Notes under the pieces: model-generated
What the model was told of the DNA's origin: nothing
Seen by the model: only the letters and a program-made list of their open reading frames with translations
Database searches by the model: none
Position numbers and translations under genes: made by a program
Assembly (NCBI RefSeq): GCF_000613445.1
Contig: NZ_BAIZ01000001.1
Coordinates: 1 to 64,000, forward strand
Source: Hoylesella shahii DSM 15611 = JCM 12083
Lineage (GTDB): Bacteria; Bacteroidota; Bacteroidia; Bacteroidales; Bacteroidaceae
Direction of reading: 5' to 3'
DNA: 64,000 nt
Shown: positions 1 through 7,875 of the stretch, in pieces
How positions within the stretch are numbered: position 1 is the first letter of the stretch
Layout of the letters: every line of letters starts with the position of its first letter

Positions 1-58
1 TTAGCGGACAGTAATAATTTTTTTTAGTGGACACTAGTGAAATTATTAATACAAAATA

Positions 59-90
59 AACCCCAACTGCCTATAGAGACAATCGGGGTT
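59..90 (-). terminator. Intrinsic terminator-like hairpin downstream of rplI
   Basis: On the minus strand an 11-bp stem (AACCCCGATTG pairing with CAGTTGGGGTT, with two G-T wobbles) lies 28 bases past the rplI stop and is followed by a T-rich stretch. It probably ends the rpsF-rpsR-rplI transcript. Confidence 0.7.
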
Positions 91-117
91 CATATAGATT
101 TGCTTTACAGTGCAAAA

Positions 118-654
118 TTATTCGGCAGCGAGAGCCTCTTCAACTTCAGCTTTAGAGTTATTCTCTTCAACCTCAGCAGAAACTTCTTCTACAGTAGGTG
201 TTTCGACAACAGCGTTTTCGGCTACGACCTTTACAGGAACAACAACCTCAACTTCTTTGTGGAAATGAACAACAGCTTCGAAATCACCAACGCGCTTAAT
301 ATCACGCATCGTGATAATCTTTCTGTCAACCTCTACACCTTGCTTCTTCAACTCCTCAGCAACAGTTGCAGCGTTAACCGAACCATATGTTGCACCAGTA
401 GCAGATACCTTTGCCTCGATAACAAGAGCTACACCATTGAGAGCTTGTGCTTTCTTTTCAGCTTCAGCCTTGATTGCAGCCAGTTTGTGAGCTTGTTGCT
501 TAAGATTTTCAGCAAGAATTTTCTTTGCCGAGTCAGAAGCGATAACAGCCTTACCGGTAGGGATGAGATAGTTACGGCCATAGCCGCTTTTCACGTTTAC
601 AATATCGTTCTTATATCCTAGTCCGATAATGTCTTCTTTCAGTATTAATTCCAT
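118..654 (-). CDS. rplI: 50S ribosomal protein L9
   Basis: L9 binds 23S rRNA near the base of the L1 stalk and helps keep the reading frame. The N-terminus is the classic L9 domain, with the glycine- and lysine-rich segment (KSGYGRNYLIP) at about residues 22-32 before the long connecting helix, then the C-terminal domain to about residue 145. At 178 residues it is longer than the usual 148-150. The excess is an acidic Glu/Val/Ala-rich tail. It is the last gene of the rpsF-rpsR-rplI operon, 16 bases after rpsR, and is followed by a terminator hairpin. The identification is secure; the role of the tail is unknown. Confidence 0.97.
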   Translation of the reverse strand: MELILKEDIIGLGYKNDIVNVKSGYGRNYLIPTGKAVIASDSAKKILAENLKQQAHKLAAIKAEAEKKAQALNGVALVIEAKVSATGATYGSVNAATVAEELKKQGVEVDRKIITMRDIKRVGDFEAVVHFHKEVEVVVPVKVVAENAVVETPTVEEVSAEVEENNSKAEVEEALAAE

Positions 655-670
655 TCTGTTCCTCCTCTCA

Positions 671-940
671 TTATTTCATCAAATCGGTTACATAAGGAAG
701 CAACGCTATTTGGCGTGCACGCTTAATAGCTTGAGCCACACGACGTTGGTATTTTAGCGATGTTCCGGTAATGCGACGGGGCAAAATTTTACCCTGTTCG
801 TTAAGGAACTTCTTGAGGAACTCTGGGTCCTTATAGTCGATATACTTAATACCGCTCTTTTTAAAACGGCAATACTTCTTCTTTTTGGTATCCACCGACG
901 GTGGGGTCAAATAGCGAATTTCTGATTGCTTGTCTGCCAT
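671..940 (-). CDS. rpsR: 30S ribosomal protein S18
   Basis: S18 is a small-subunit protein that pairs with S6 on the platform of the 30S subunit. The 89-residue product has the conserved C-terminal core with [20 protein letters not shown], the basic helix that contacts 16S rRNA, and a lysine-rich N-terminal arm. The length is normal. It lies 2 bases after rpsF and 16 bases before rplI, the standard S6-S18-L9 order, so the three are surely co-transcribed from the promoter upstream of rpsF. Confidence 0.98.
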   Translation of the reverse strand: MADKQSEIRYLTPPSVDTKKKKYCRFKKSGIKYIDYKDPEFLKKFLNEQGKILPRRITGTSLKYQRRVAQAIKRARQIALLPYVTDLMK

Positions 941-942
941 GC

Positions 943-1290
943 TTAAGCCTCCTCCATTTTTTTAGTCCATTTGTGCTTTCTCTTCTCGGCGTATTGTACA
1001 GCGTACTTGTCGAGCTTCACTGTCATGTAACGAATAACTTTCTCGTCGCGACGATAGCCAGTTTCGAGCAAGTTAATCACTTCAGGCTCAGCTTTGAATT
1101 CCAACAGGCAATAGAAGCCAGTTGATTTCTTTTGAATTGCATAAGCCATCTTTTTCAAACCCCAAGCCTCTTCGTTCACGATCTCAGCACCATTATCGGT
1201 GAGGAGCTTCTTGAATTTAGCGACCGTTTCCTTCATCTGTTCATCAGACAAAACGGGAGTCAAAATGAAAACGGTTTCGTAATGATTCAT
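943..1290 (-). CDS. rpsF: 30S ribosomal protein S6
   Basis: S6 forms a heterodimer with S18 on the 30S platform. The protein starts [12 protein letters not shown], the first beta strand typical of S6, and carries the [16 protein letters not shown] segment at about residues 41-56, another hallmark of the family. It has 115 residues, a normal length for Bacteroidetes. It is first in the rpsF-rpsR-rplI operon and has a near-perfect Bacteroidetes promoter about 45 bases upstream. Confidence 0.98.
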   Translation of the reverse strand: MNHYETVFILTPVLSDEQMKETVAKFKKLLTDNGAEIVNEEAWGLKKMAYAIQKKSTGFYCLLEFKAEPEVINLLETGYRRDEKVIRYMTVKLDKYAVQYAEKRKHKWTKKMEEA

Positions 1291-1333
1291 ACTAAAAATG
1301 TAATTAATAAATGTTATTTTGCAAATTGCGGTG

Positions 1334-1365
1334 CAAAGGTATTGATTTTTATTGATTTAACCAAA
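1334..1365 (-). promoter_or_regulatory. Promoter of the rpsF operon
   Basis: On the minus strand TTTG (1365-1362), exactly 20 bases, then TACCTTTG (1341-1334). This matches the Bacteroidetes primary sigma consensus (TTTG, 19-21 bases, TAnnTTTG). It overlaps a weaker promoter pointing the other way. Confidence 0.8.
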
Positions 1366-1382
1366 CCTTTTTAGTAATTTTG
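1351..1382 (+). promoter_or_regulatory. Promoter of the 59-residue membrane protein
   Basis: ATTG (1351-1354), 20 bases, then TAATTTTG (1375-1382), ending 19 bases before the ATG at 1402. The -7 box is perfect and the -33 box has one mismatch. It overlaps the rpsF promoter back to back, so the two probably compete for RNA polymerase. Confidence 0.6.
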
Positions 1383-1401
1383 TCTTCATATTAAAGAGAT
1401 T

Positions 1402-1581
1402 ATGAGGAAAATATATCCACACTTGGGTCTTGCACTGGTTTGCATGGGCGTTATTATATTTCTTATTTGCTATTTGGGTGCATTCACTGATAGCAACCTC
1501 CCGCTATTTTTAGGATTAGCGTGTGTTGTTATTGGTGCAGTGATTCATGTGTATTGGCAAAAAAAATCAAGCAACTATTAA
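1402..1581 (+). CDS. Small two-helix membrane protein, unrecognised
   Basis: This 59-codon frame encodes a protein with two hydrophobic segments (about residues 8-27 and 35-52) separated by a short polar loop with Asp, Ser and Asn, and a basic tail ending WQKKSSNY. It begins MRKIYPH and ends in TAA. It has its own TAnnTTTG promoter 19 bases upstream, and a purine-rich stretch (AAAGAG) sits at the right distance for ribosome binding. It is divergent from rpsF and convergent with rprY. I do not know the function; the topology suggests a small inner-membrane protein. The promoter and the protein-like composition make it a probable real gene. Confidence 0.7.
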   Translation: MRKIYPHLGLALVCMGVIIFLICYLGAFTDSNLPLFLGLACVVIGAVIHVYWQKKSSNY

Positions 1582-1617
1582 GGAGTGACTCTATCGCCAT
1601 TGCACTGGCAACCAAAA

Positions 1618-1659
1618 TTTAACGGGACACTGGTGATTATCACCACGCGTCCCGTTAAA
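1618..1659 (-). terminator. Strong hairpin between the small membrane protein gene and rprY
   Basis: A perfect 11-bp outer stem (TTTAACGGGAC with GTCCCGTTAAA) encloses an inner 5-bp stem (GGTGA with TCACC). On the minus strand it is followed by a short T-run, so it best serves rprY, but it may stop transcription from both sides. Confidence 0.75.
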
Positions 1660-1687
1660 GCGAAAAACTAAGGTCAAGTGTTTTTAT

Positions 1688-2386
1688 TTACTCCACATCA
1701 GGTGTAATCAATTTATAACCTTTACCATGGATATTGATAATTTCAATATCGTCGTCATCCTTAAGATGTTTACGCAACTTTGTTATATATACATCCATTG
1801 AACGTGCATTGAAGTAATTATCATCAATCCAAATGGTTTTCAGTGCGAAATCACGTTGAAGAATTTCGTTGGCGTGCGAACAAAGCAGAGCCAAGAGTTC
1901 GTTCTCTTTGGTGGTAAGCTTTGTTTGTTTATCGCCAATAGTAAGTAACTGCTTCTGCGTATCAAACACAAATTTGCCTATATGATATAAGGTATTCTCC
2001 TTATTTTTCTTTCCACGTACGCGTCTCAAGATGGCTTCAACACGGAAAACTAGTTCTTCCATTGAGAAAGGCTTGGTGATATAATCGTCTGCACCAATCT
2101 TGAAGCCTTCTAAGATGTCTTCCTTCAGGGTCTTAGCGGTTAAGAAGATAATTGGGATTTCAGAATTAGCCTGCCTTATTTCTTGTGCCAATGTGAAGCC
2201 GTCTTTCTTTGGCATCATTACGTCTAGTACGCAAATGTCAAATTTCGTTTTCAAAAATGCCTTGTATCCAGCCTCTCCATCAGGACAAAGTTCGGCCATA
2301 TAGCCCTTAGCCTGCAAATACTCGCGAAGCAACATTCCCAAATTCTCATCATCTTCGCATAACAGGATTTTCAATTTCTCGTCCAT
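1688..2386 (-). CDS. rprY: Response regulator RprY, OmpR/PhoB family
   Basis: This is a DNA-binding response regulator and the partner of the sensor kinase encoded just upstream. The receiver domain (about 1-120) has the acidic pocket EDD at 11-13, the phosphoacceptor Asp55 in VLDVMMPK, and the lysine in ITKPF near 108. The C-terminal winged helix (about 132-228) has the PhoB-type ending TKLRKHLKDD and HGKGYKL. Length 232 is typical. Only 3 bases separate it from rprX. The Bacteroides fragilis RprX/RprY pair affects tetracycline resistance when overexpressed and has been linked to stress and redox sensing; that role is inferred here from homology. Confidence 0.95.
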   Translation of the reverse strand: MDEKLKILLCEDDENLGMLLREYLQAKGYMAELCPDGEAGYKAFLKTKFDICVLDVMMPKKDGFTLAQEIRQANSEIPIIFLTAKTLKEDILEGFKIGADDYITKPFSMEELVFRVEAILRRVRGKKNKENTLYHIGKFVFDTQKQLLTIGDKQTKLTTKENELLALLCSHANEILQRDFALKTIWIDDNYFNARSMDVYITKLRKHLKDDDDIEIINIHGKGYKLITPDVE

Positions 2387-2389
2387 ATT

Positions 2390-3949
2390 CTAATCTTTTA
2401 TTATTGGTAATTTTATTGTAAACTTTGTTCCCTTACCGTATTCACTTTCCACGAAGATCTCGCCTTTGTGTACGTCAATAATCTTCTTGACGTATGCAAG
2501 ACCCAAACCGAAACCTTTCACGTTGTGAAGGTTGCCCGTATGAACTCGGTAGAACTTTTCAAACACTTTTTTAACGTCGTCTTTTTTAATGCCGATTCCA
2601 GTATCTTTTACAGAGAGATAAAGGAAATCATCGTCGTTCCATGTGCGGATATATATATCCAAAGGCCCATCAGGCTTCTTATACTTCACCGCATTATCCA
2701 TCAAGTTGAAGATAGCATTTTGGAAATGCATCTCGTCTACATATATTGTAGAGTCAATGGCTTCTATCTCCGTGTATATCTTACCTCCCGTATGTTCAAC
2801 TCGAAGGGTGAAAGTGTTGGCAATATTTTCGGCCATCTCGTTCATGTCGAGTTGCTTCATGTTGAAGATAGCTTTCTTCTTATCGAAGAGCGACATCTGC
2901 AACACCTTCTCAACAAGGAAGCGCAGGCGTTTTGCTTCATCGTTAATCACGCCACCTAGATGCTTCATCATTGTCTCACTCTTAGTAACACTGGTATCAT
3001 TGAGCATCTGTGCAGCAAGCGAAATACTACTGATAGGCGTTTTCAACTCATGCGTCATGTTATTAATAAAGTCGTTACGCATCTCGGTATAACGCTTTTG
3101 TCGGAAAATTACCACGATGGTAAATATGAAAGTAACCAACAAAACCAACGTGAATATAACAGATGGAATAACGAAGCGTACGCTCGAATAGATATAACTA
3201 TTCATATCGGGGAAGTGTATCTTCACCAATCCCATTTTCGAAGCGGGATCGTTTCTAAACAACACCTGCGAATAGGTATAATCTTCGCCCTCGTCTGAGT
3301 AGTCGGAGCAGCGATAAATCTCTCTACCATCAGGAGTTGAGACCGTGAAATGATATTGAAGGTTAATGCCATTACTCATCAATTCGTTCTTTAAGTCTTG
3401 ATCAAGCGACTTAAAGTTGATACGTTCTTTCAAAGGACGTTCTGAAGCCGAATAAAGAATAGTGTACACCACCTCATCTAACAAAGCACGTTGGTAAACA
3501 TATCTATTCTTTACCACCTCTTGCATTGCCTTCGATGCTTCTGAAAGCGAATTCTTATCACTTCTCAAAATCATCGCTTTGGGCATCTGCGAAGGTTTTG
3601 TGGTTATGGTTTTCAATTCGAACGAGGTGTACATCATGCTACCCTTGTCACCAATCGTCAATTGGTGCGTTCTTGGGTAAGTGCCGTCCTGTTTACCTTT
3701 TTGAGCAGCCGAGGCATCGTCTTGAAATGTTTTATGCCCAGTTTCGCTTATGTCTTTCTCTAGATATCGAAGCGTTTCATTCAGCTCCATATTTCTAGAG
3801 GCTTGATAAAGAGCACGATTTACGGACTCGTCAAACTGCTCCTTCTTCATGTCCGCCATTTCCTGAATATACTTCAGTTGCACGAACAGAAGGGCAAGGA
3901 ACGCAGTTCCCATGATTGTTGCTATTGTCCAAATCGTTCTCTTCTTCAT
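2390..3949 (-). CDS. rprX: Sensor histidine kinase RprX
   Basis: This is a membrane sensor kinase predicted to phosphorylate RprY. It has an N-terminal transmembrane helix at about 7-25, a periplasmic sensor region of some 230 residues with no domain I can name, a second helix at about 258-282, then the HisKA box with His300 in NNMTHELKTPISS, and an HATPase_c domain with N box (NLMDNAVKY), G1 box (DTGIGI) and G2 box (GFGLGLAYVKKI). It runs to 519 residues and ends KLPIIKD. The gene is followed after 3 bases by rprY. Confidence 0.95.
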   Translation of the reverse strand: MKKRTIWTIATIMGTAFLALLFVQLKYIQEMADMKKEQFDESVNRALYQASRNMELNETLRYLEKDISETGHKTFQDDASAAQKGKQDGTYPRTHQLTIGDKGSMMYTSFELKTITTKPSQMPKAMILRSDKNSLSEASKAMQEVVKNRYVYQRALLDEVVYTILYSASERPLKERINFKSLDQDLKNELMSNGINLQYHFTVSTPDGREIYRCSDYSDEGEDYTYSQVLFRNDPASKMGLVKIHFPDMNSYIYSSVRFVIPSVIFTLVLLVTFIFTIVVIFRQKRYTEMRNDFINNMTHELKTPISSISLAAQMLNDTSVTKSETMMKHLGGVINDEAKRLRFLVEKVLQMSLFDKKKAIFNMKQLDMNEMAENIANTFTLRVEHTGGKIYTEIEAIDSTIYVDEMHFQNAIFNLMDNAVKYKKPDGPLDIYIRTWNDDDFLYLSVKDTGIGIKKDDVKKVFEKFYRVHTGNLHNVKGFGLGLAYVKKIIDVHKGEIFVESEYGKGTKFTIKLPIIKD

Positions 3950-4106
3950 ACTTACAAAATTAACAGGATAAAGAACGCAAGCCTACGATTATGTTAAAAA
4001 CATCTTCTGTTTTTAAATGTATTAACAAAATTAGCCACATATAGATAAAAATAAGCAACTAACTATTATTGTTTTTATGGTAAGATGGCGTTTTTCGAAT
4101 GGTATT

Positions 4107-4142
4107 AATCCCCAACGGCGTTTAAAACAGCCGTCGGGGATT
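4107..4142. terminator. Hairpin between the EF-G2 gene and rprX
   Basis: AATCCCCAACGGC pairs with GCCGTCGGGGATT, 13 bp with one mismatch and a 10-base loop. It sits 24 bases past the stop of the EF-G-like gene and is likely its terminator, although no clear T-run follows. Confidence 0.6.
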
Positions 4143-4165
4143 GGCTTTATATATTTACATCAGAA

Positions 4166-6328
4166 CTACTCTTCTTCTTTGGCTTGTTCTGCCTCATGTT
4201 CCTTGATAAGTTCTTGTTGTATATCATTTGGAACAAGTTCGTAACTAGCAAACTTGGTAATAAACGATGCACGTCCGCCTGTAATCGAACTCAGCGAGAT
4301 GGAATAGTTAGACAGTTCTTTCAATGGTATCTTAGCCATCAGTTTTTGATACCCCGCTTCGCTGTCCATACCCATAATAAGGGCACGACGTCCTTGTAAG
4401 TCGCTCATAACATCGCCCATAAAATCATCGGGTACATACACTTCGAGATCGTAAATGGGTTCGAGGATTTTTGGACCTGCTGCTTTGAACGCGTCAGAGA
4501 AAGCACGGCGTGCTGCCAACATAAATGAGAGTTCATTAGAATCAACAGGGTGCATCTTACCATCGTAAACAATCACACGCACGTCGCGAGCATAACTACC
4601 CGTTAGTGGACCGTGTTCCATGCAATCCATAATACCCTTAAGGATGGCGGGCATAAAGCGAGCATCAATAGCTCCACCAACAACTGAGTTGATAAATACA
4701 AGCTTCCCGCCCCACTCCAACGGCATTTCTTCCTTGCCTTTGATGTTCATCTTTACCTCTTGACCATTCAACTTGTAGGTGGTTGGGTCGGGCATGCCCT
4801 CTGCATAAGGTTCAATAATAAGATGCACTTCACCGAATTGACCTGCTCCTCCACTTTGTTTTTTATGGCGATAATCAGCGTTAGCCGACTTGGTGATGGT
4901 TTCGCGATAAGGAATTTTCGGGTCACCATATTTCACTTGTAGTTTCTCGTTATTTTCCAGTCGCCATTTAAGTGTCCTAAGGTGAAATTCTCCTTGTCCG
5001 TGAACAATTGTTTGCCTTAGTTCCTTGCTTTGTTCCACCACCCATGTTGGGTCTTCCTGGCGCATTCTCAACAAAGCAGCCATCAGTTTCTCTGTATCTT
5101 GGCTGTTAACCGCTTTAATTGAGCGCGAATATTTAGAATTTGGATACTTGATAAAGTCGAACCTGTTGTCGCAATCCTTAGCATTAAGGGTGTTACCAGT
5201 TTTTACGTCTTTCAGTTTAACGGTACAGCCGATATCTCCAGCATTAAGTTTGTCAACTGCAATACGGTTTGCTCCAGCACAAGCATACAGTTGTCCGATA
5301 CGTTCTTTCGAGCCTCTATCAGCATTGGTCATATCATCACCCACCTTTATGCATCCGCTCATTACCTTAAAGTAGGACACTTCACCAATGTGTGGTTCCA
5401 GACCAGTCTTAAAGAAATAGACAGATGCTGGGCCTTCAGATGAGGGTACTACCTCTTCTCCACGTGTATTGTGCAGTTTAGGCATTTCGTTTACAAACGG
5501 AACCACATTTCCTAAGAACTCCATAAGTCTGCGCACGCCCATGTCTTTACCTGCACAAACACAGAAAACGGGGAAGATGCTACGCGTAACAAGGCCTTTT
5601 CTGATGCCTTCGCGTAATTCGTCTTCGGTAAGTGTTTCGCTATCGAAGAATTTCTCCATCAGTCCTTCGTCGTTTTCAGCAGCAGCCTCTACAAGTATTT
5701 TATTAAGAGCTGTGGCTTTTTCCATTTCTTCGGCTGGAATATCTTCTATCGTTGGTGCTCCACCTTCAGCGTTCCACGAATACTTTTTCATGGTAAGCAC
5801 GTCGATAATGGCATTAAATCCTGGTCCTGTTTGTGTGGGATACTGAATTTGTACGCATTTCTCACCATAAATTTCTTTCATTGTAGCGATGAGATTATCG
5901 AAGTCGCACTTATCAGAATCCAGTTGATTAACAAGGAATATAACAGGCTTTTTCAGTTTATCGGTATACCTAAAGTTGTTTTGAGTTCCCACTTCAGGGC
6001 CATATTGTCCGTTAATAAGGATAACGGCAACGTCTGTAACGTTCAGGGCAGTTATCGCACCGTTAACGAAGTCGTCTGCTCCGGGGCAGTCAATGATATT
6101 AAGCTTTTTGTTGTTCCACTCAACATGGAAGACTGTCGGGAAAACCGAGTAGCCGTACTCCTGTTCAACTGGGAAATAATCGCTTACCGTGTTCTTTGCT
6201 TCTACCGAACCACGGCGCTTGATTACACCACTACCAAAAAGCATTGCCTCGGCAAGAGTGGTCTTGCCGGAACCCGCACTGCCCACTAGAGCAATGTTTT
6301 TAATTTCGTTCGTCTGATAAACCCTCAT
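4166..6328 (-). CDS. EF-G paralogue (EF-G2) with degenerate GTPase motifs
   Basis: The 720-residue protein has the whole elongation factor G layout: G domain, domain II, and domains III-V with RETI near 486 and the domain IV/V ending. The G domain is altered at sites needed for GTP hydrolysis. The P loop reads GSAGSGKTT (16-24) instead of a GHxDxGKTT form, switch I has EYGYS (58-62) where EF-G has ERGIT, the DTPGH motif is DCPGA (80-84) so the catalytic His is Ala, and the NKMD motif is NQLD (134-137). This matches the Bacteroides EF-G2 paralogue reported to work without GTP hydrolysis and to support fitness during starvation. It is not the main fusA. It lies just upstream of rprXY. Confidence 0.93.
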   Translation of the reverse strand: MRVYQTNEIKNIALVGSAGSGKTTLAEAMLFGSGVIKRRGSVEAKNTVSDYFPVEQEYGYSVFPTVFHVEWNNKKLNIIDCPGADDFVNGAITALNVTDVAVILINGQYGPEVGTQNNFRYTDKLKKPVIFLVNQLDSDKCDFDNLIATMKEIYGEKCVQIQYPTQTGPGFNAIIDVLTMKKYSWNAEGGAPTIEDIPAEEMEKATALNKILVEAAAENDEGLMEKFFDSETLTEDELREGIRKGLVTRSIFPVFCVCAGKDMGVRRLMEFLGNVVPFVNEMPKLHNTRGEEVVPSSEGPASVYFFKTGLEPHIGEVSYFKVMSGCIKVGDDMTNADRGSKERIGQLYACAGANRIAVDKLNAGDIGCTVKLKDVKTGNTLNAKDCDNRFDFIKYPNSKYSRSIKAVNSQDTEKLMAALLRMRQEDPTWVVEQSKELRQTIVHGQGEFHLRTLKWRLENNEKLQVKYGDPKIPYRETITKSANADYRHKKQSGGAGQFGEVHLIIEPYAEGMPDPTTYKLNGQEVKMNIKGKEEMPLEWGGKLVFINSVVGGAIDARFMPAILKGIMDCMEHGPLTGSYARDVRVIVYDGKMHPVDSNELSFMLAARRAFSDAFKAAGPKILEPIYDLEVYVPDDFMGDVMSDLQGRRALIMGMDSEAGYQKLMAKIPLKELSNYSISLSSITGGRASFITKFASYELVPNDIQQELIKEHEAEQAKEEE

Positions 6329-6467
6329 ATCAAAAGATTTAAAGTGTTAGTAATCTTACGTTTTATGGACAAAAGCTTTCGTGCTTTTTCCGCCGTCTAA
6401 GATAGATATTTTATACCGTTCCACCAAAACATATCCCAAAAAGTGTATAGAATTTAAAACATTTTAG

Positions 6468-6475
6468 TACTTTTG
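6468..6475 (+). promoter_or_regulatory. -7 element of the hemW promoter
   Basis: TACTTTTG fits TAnnTTTG and lies 17 bases before the hemW ATG. No clear TTTG is seen at the -33 position, so the call rests on one box and its location. Confidence 0.5.
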
Positions 6476-6492
6476 CTCTCAAAAAGATAAAT

Positions 6493-7647
6493 ATGGCTGG
6501 CATTTACATACACGTTCCTTTCTGCGCAAGCAGGTGCATATATTGCGATTTTTACACCACAATCAACTTGGAAAATCAAAATCGCCTAGTGCGTGCACTA
6601 TGTTCAGAACTAGACATGAGACGCAATTATCTTCAGGATAACACGCCCCCTAACGCCCCGATAGAGATAGACACCATTTATCTTGGTGGCGGAACTCCCT
6701 CTCAACTTAGCGAAGAAAATTTACATCGCCTTTTTAGCGCTATATATAACAAGGTGGAAAATGATGTTTCTTTTCAAGTTTCGCCCAATGCTGAGGTTAC
6801 AATGGAGTGTAATCCAGACGACATCACCCCACAATTTGCTCAAACAATCGCTAAGCTACCCATAAATCGGGTTAGCATGGGTGTGCAAACATTCGACGAC
6901 GTTCGACTAAGTTTCCTACGAAGACGACACAAGTCTGCCCAAATCACACCTGCGGTTGAACAACTTCGACAGGTTGGCGTGAACAATATCAGCATCGACC
7001 TCATCTTTGGCTTTCCTAAACAAACCCTTGACGAGTGGGCTATCGACTTACAAAAGGCTATTGAACTTGATGTTGTGCACATCTCTGCTTATAGCCTGAT
7101 GTACGAAGAAGGAACGCCATTGTTTAAACTTTTACAACAACACCGTGTGTCGGAAATAGACGAAAGCAAGAGTCTTGACATGTTTAACATGCTTGTTGAC
7201 ACACTTACAGCCAACCATTACGAACATTATGAAATAAGTAACTTTGCACGCAAGGGCTATCGATCGCGCCATAATGCAAGTTATTGGCAGGGTATTCCCT
7301 ACCTTGGTCTAGGTCCTTCGGCCCACTCTTACGATGGTAATTCTCGCCAATGGAACATCTCTAATCTTAAAAAATACATGGATGCCATTGAAAACAAGAC
7401 TATTCCAATGGAGAGAGAGACGCTAGACGAAGACACAAAATACAACGATTGGATAACAACGGCACTGCGCACAAAGGAGGGGTTAAACCTAACTTTACTG
7501 AGCGATGCTCACCGCAACTATCTTTTACAAGCTGCTCAACCCCACATTAATCAAGGCAACCTTGTTCTCATAGACAATCACATTGCGTTATCAAGAGCAG
7601 GTATTTTCATCAGCGACAGCATAATGAGCGATTTGATTAAGGTTTAA
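6493..7647 (+). CDS. hemW: Radical SAM heme chaperone HemW
   Basis: HemW is a radical SAM protein related to oxygen-independent coproporphyrinogen oxidase; it binds heme and delivers it to respiratory enzymes. The protein begins MAGIYIHVPFC and has the CxxxCxxC cluster motif at C11, C15 and C18, followed by YCDFYT. Further family marks are GGGTPS near 67, the ECNPDD strand, and the RHNASYW and GLGPSAHSYDG segments near 263 and 275. Length 384 is normal. True HemN carries an extra N-terminal region, absent here. It is monocistronic, with a promoter just upstream and a hairpin downstream. Confidence 0.93.
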   Translation: MAGIYIHVPFCASRCIYCDFYTTINLENQNRLVRALCSELDMRRNYLQDNTPPNAPIEIDTIYLGGGTPSQLSEENLHRLFSAIYNKVENDVSFQVSPNAEVTMECNPDDITPQFAQTIAKLPINRVSMGVQTFDDVRLSFLRRRHKSAQITPAVEQLRQVGVNNISIDLIFGFPKQTLDEWAIDLQKAIELDVVHISAYSLMYEEGTPLFKLLQQHRVSEIDESKSLDMFNMLVDTLTANHYEHYEISNFARKGYRSRHNASYWQGIPYLGLGPSAHSYDGNSRQWNISNLKKYMDAIENKTIPMERETLDEDTKYNDWITTALRTKEGLNLTLLSDAHRNYLLQAAQPHINQGNLVLIDNHIALSRAGIFISDSIMSDLIKV

Positions 7648-7744
7648 CACCAATTCAATCATTAGCATCTATCTTGCAAACTTGCTCTAAAGGTTTGCAC
7701 CAAAACATTCAATCCGATTGAAGTATGAAACATTAATACAGAAA

Positions 7745-7775
7745 TCCTCAATTAGCCGGCAATGCTAATTGAGGA
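7745..7775. terminator. Bidirectional hairpin between hemW and the phosphohexomutase gene
   Basis: A perfect 12-bp stem, TCCTCAATTAGC with GCTAATTGAGGA, and a 7-base loop, lying between two convergent genes. T-rich sequence follows on either strand but there is no long T-run. Confidence 0.65.
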
Positions 7776-7875
7776 TTATCCATATTCTTGTTATTATTGA
7801 GTTTATCTCTTAACGCGCACGTCTCACTTCAACACCGAATTATATAAGTTCAAAATAAGCGCGCATGTGTCGAGA

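Noticed and set aside
1..40. Short direct repeat TTAGnGGACAnTA at the window edge
   Set aside because: Two copies only, cut by the window end, with no way to tell whether it is part of a longer repeat.
37..621. A 194-codon frame opposite rplI
   Set aside because: It is a shadow of rplI with Ser/Phe/Asn-rich low-complexity content and no upstream signal.
3955..3962. A -7 box for rprX
   Set aside because: TAATTTTG is only 5 bases before the ATG and lacks a TTTG at -33; it would demand a leaderless transcript, so it is more likely chance.
6493..7647. Annotation as coproporphyrinogen III oxidase (HemN)
   Set aside because: The protein begins directly with the CxxxCxxC region and lacks the N-terminal part of true HemN, so HemW is the better call.
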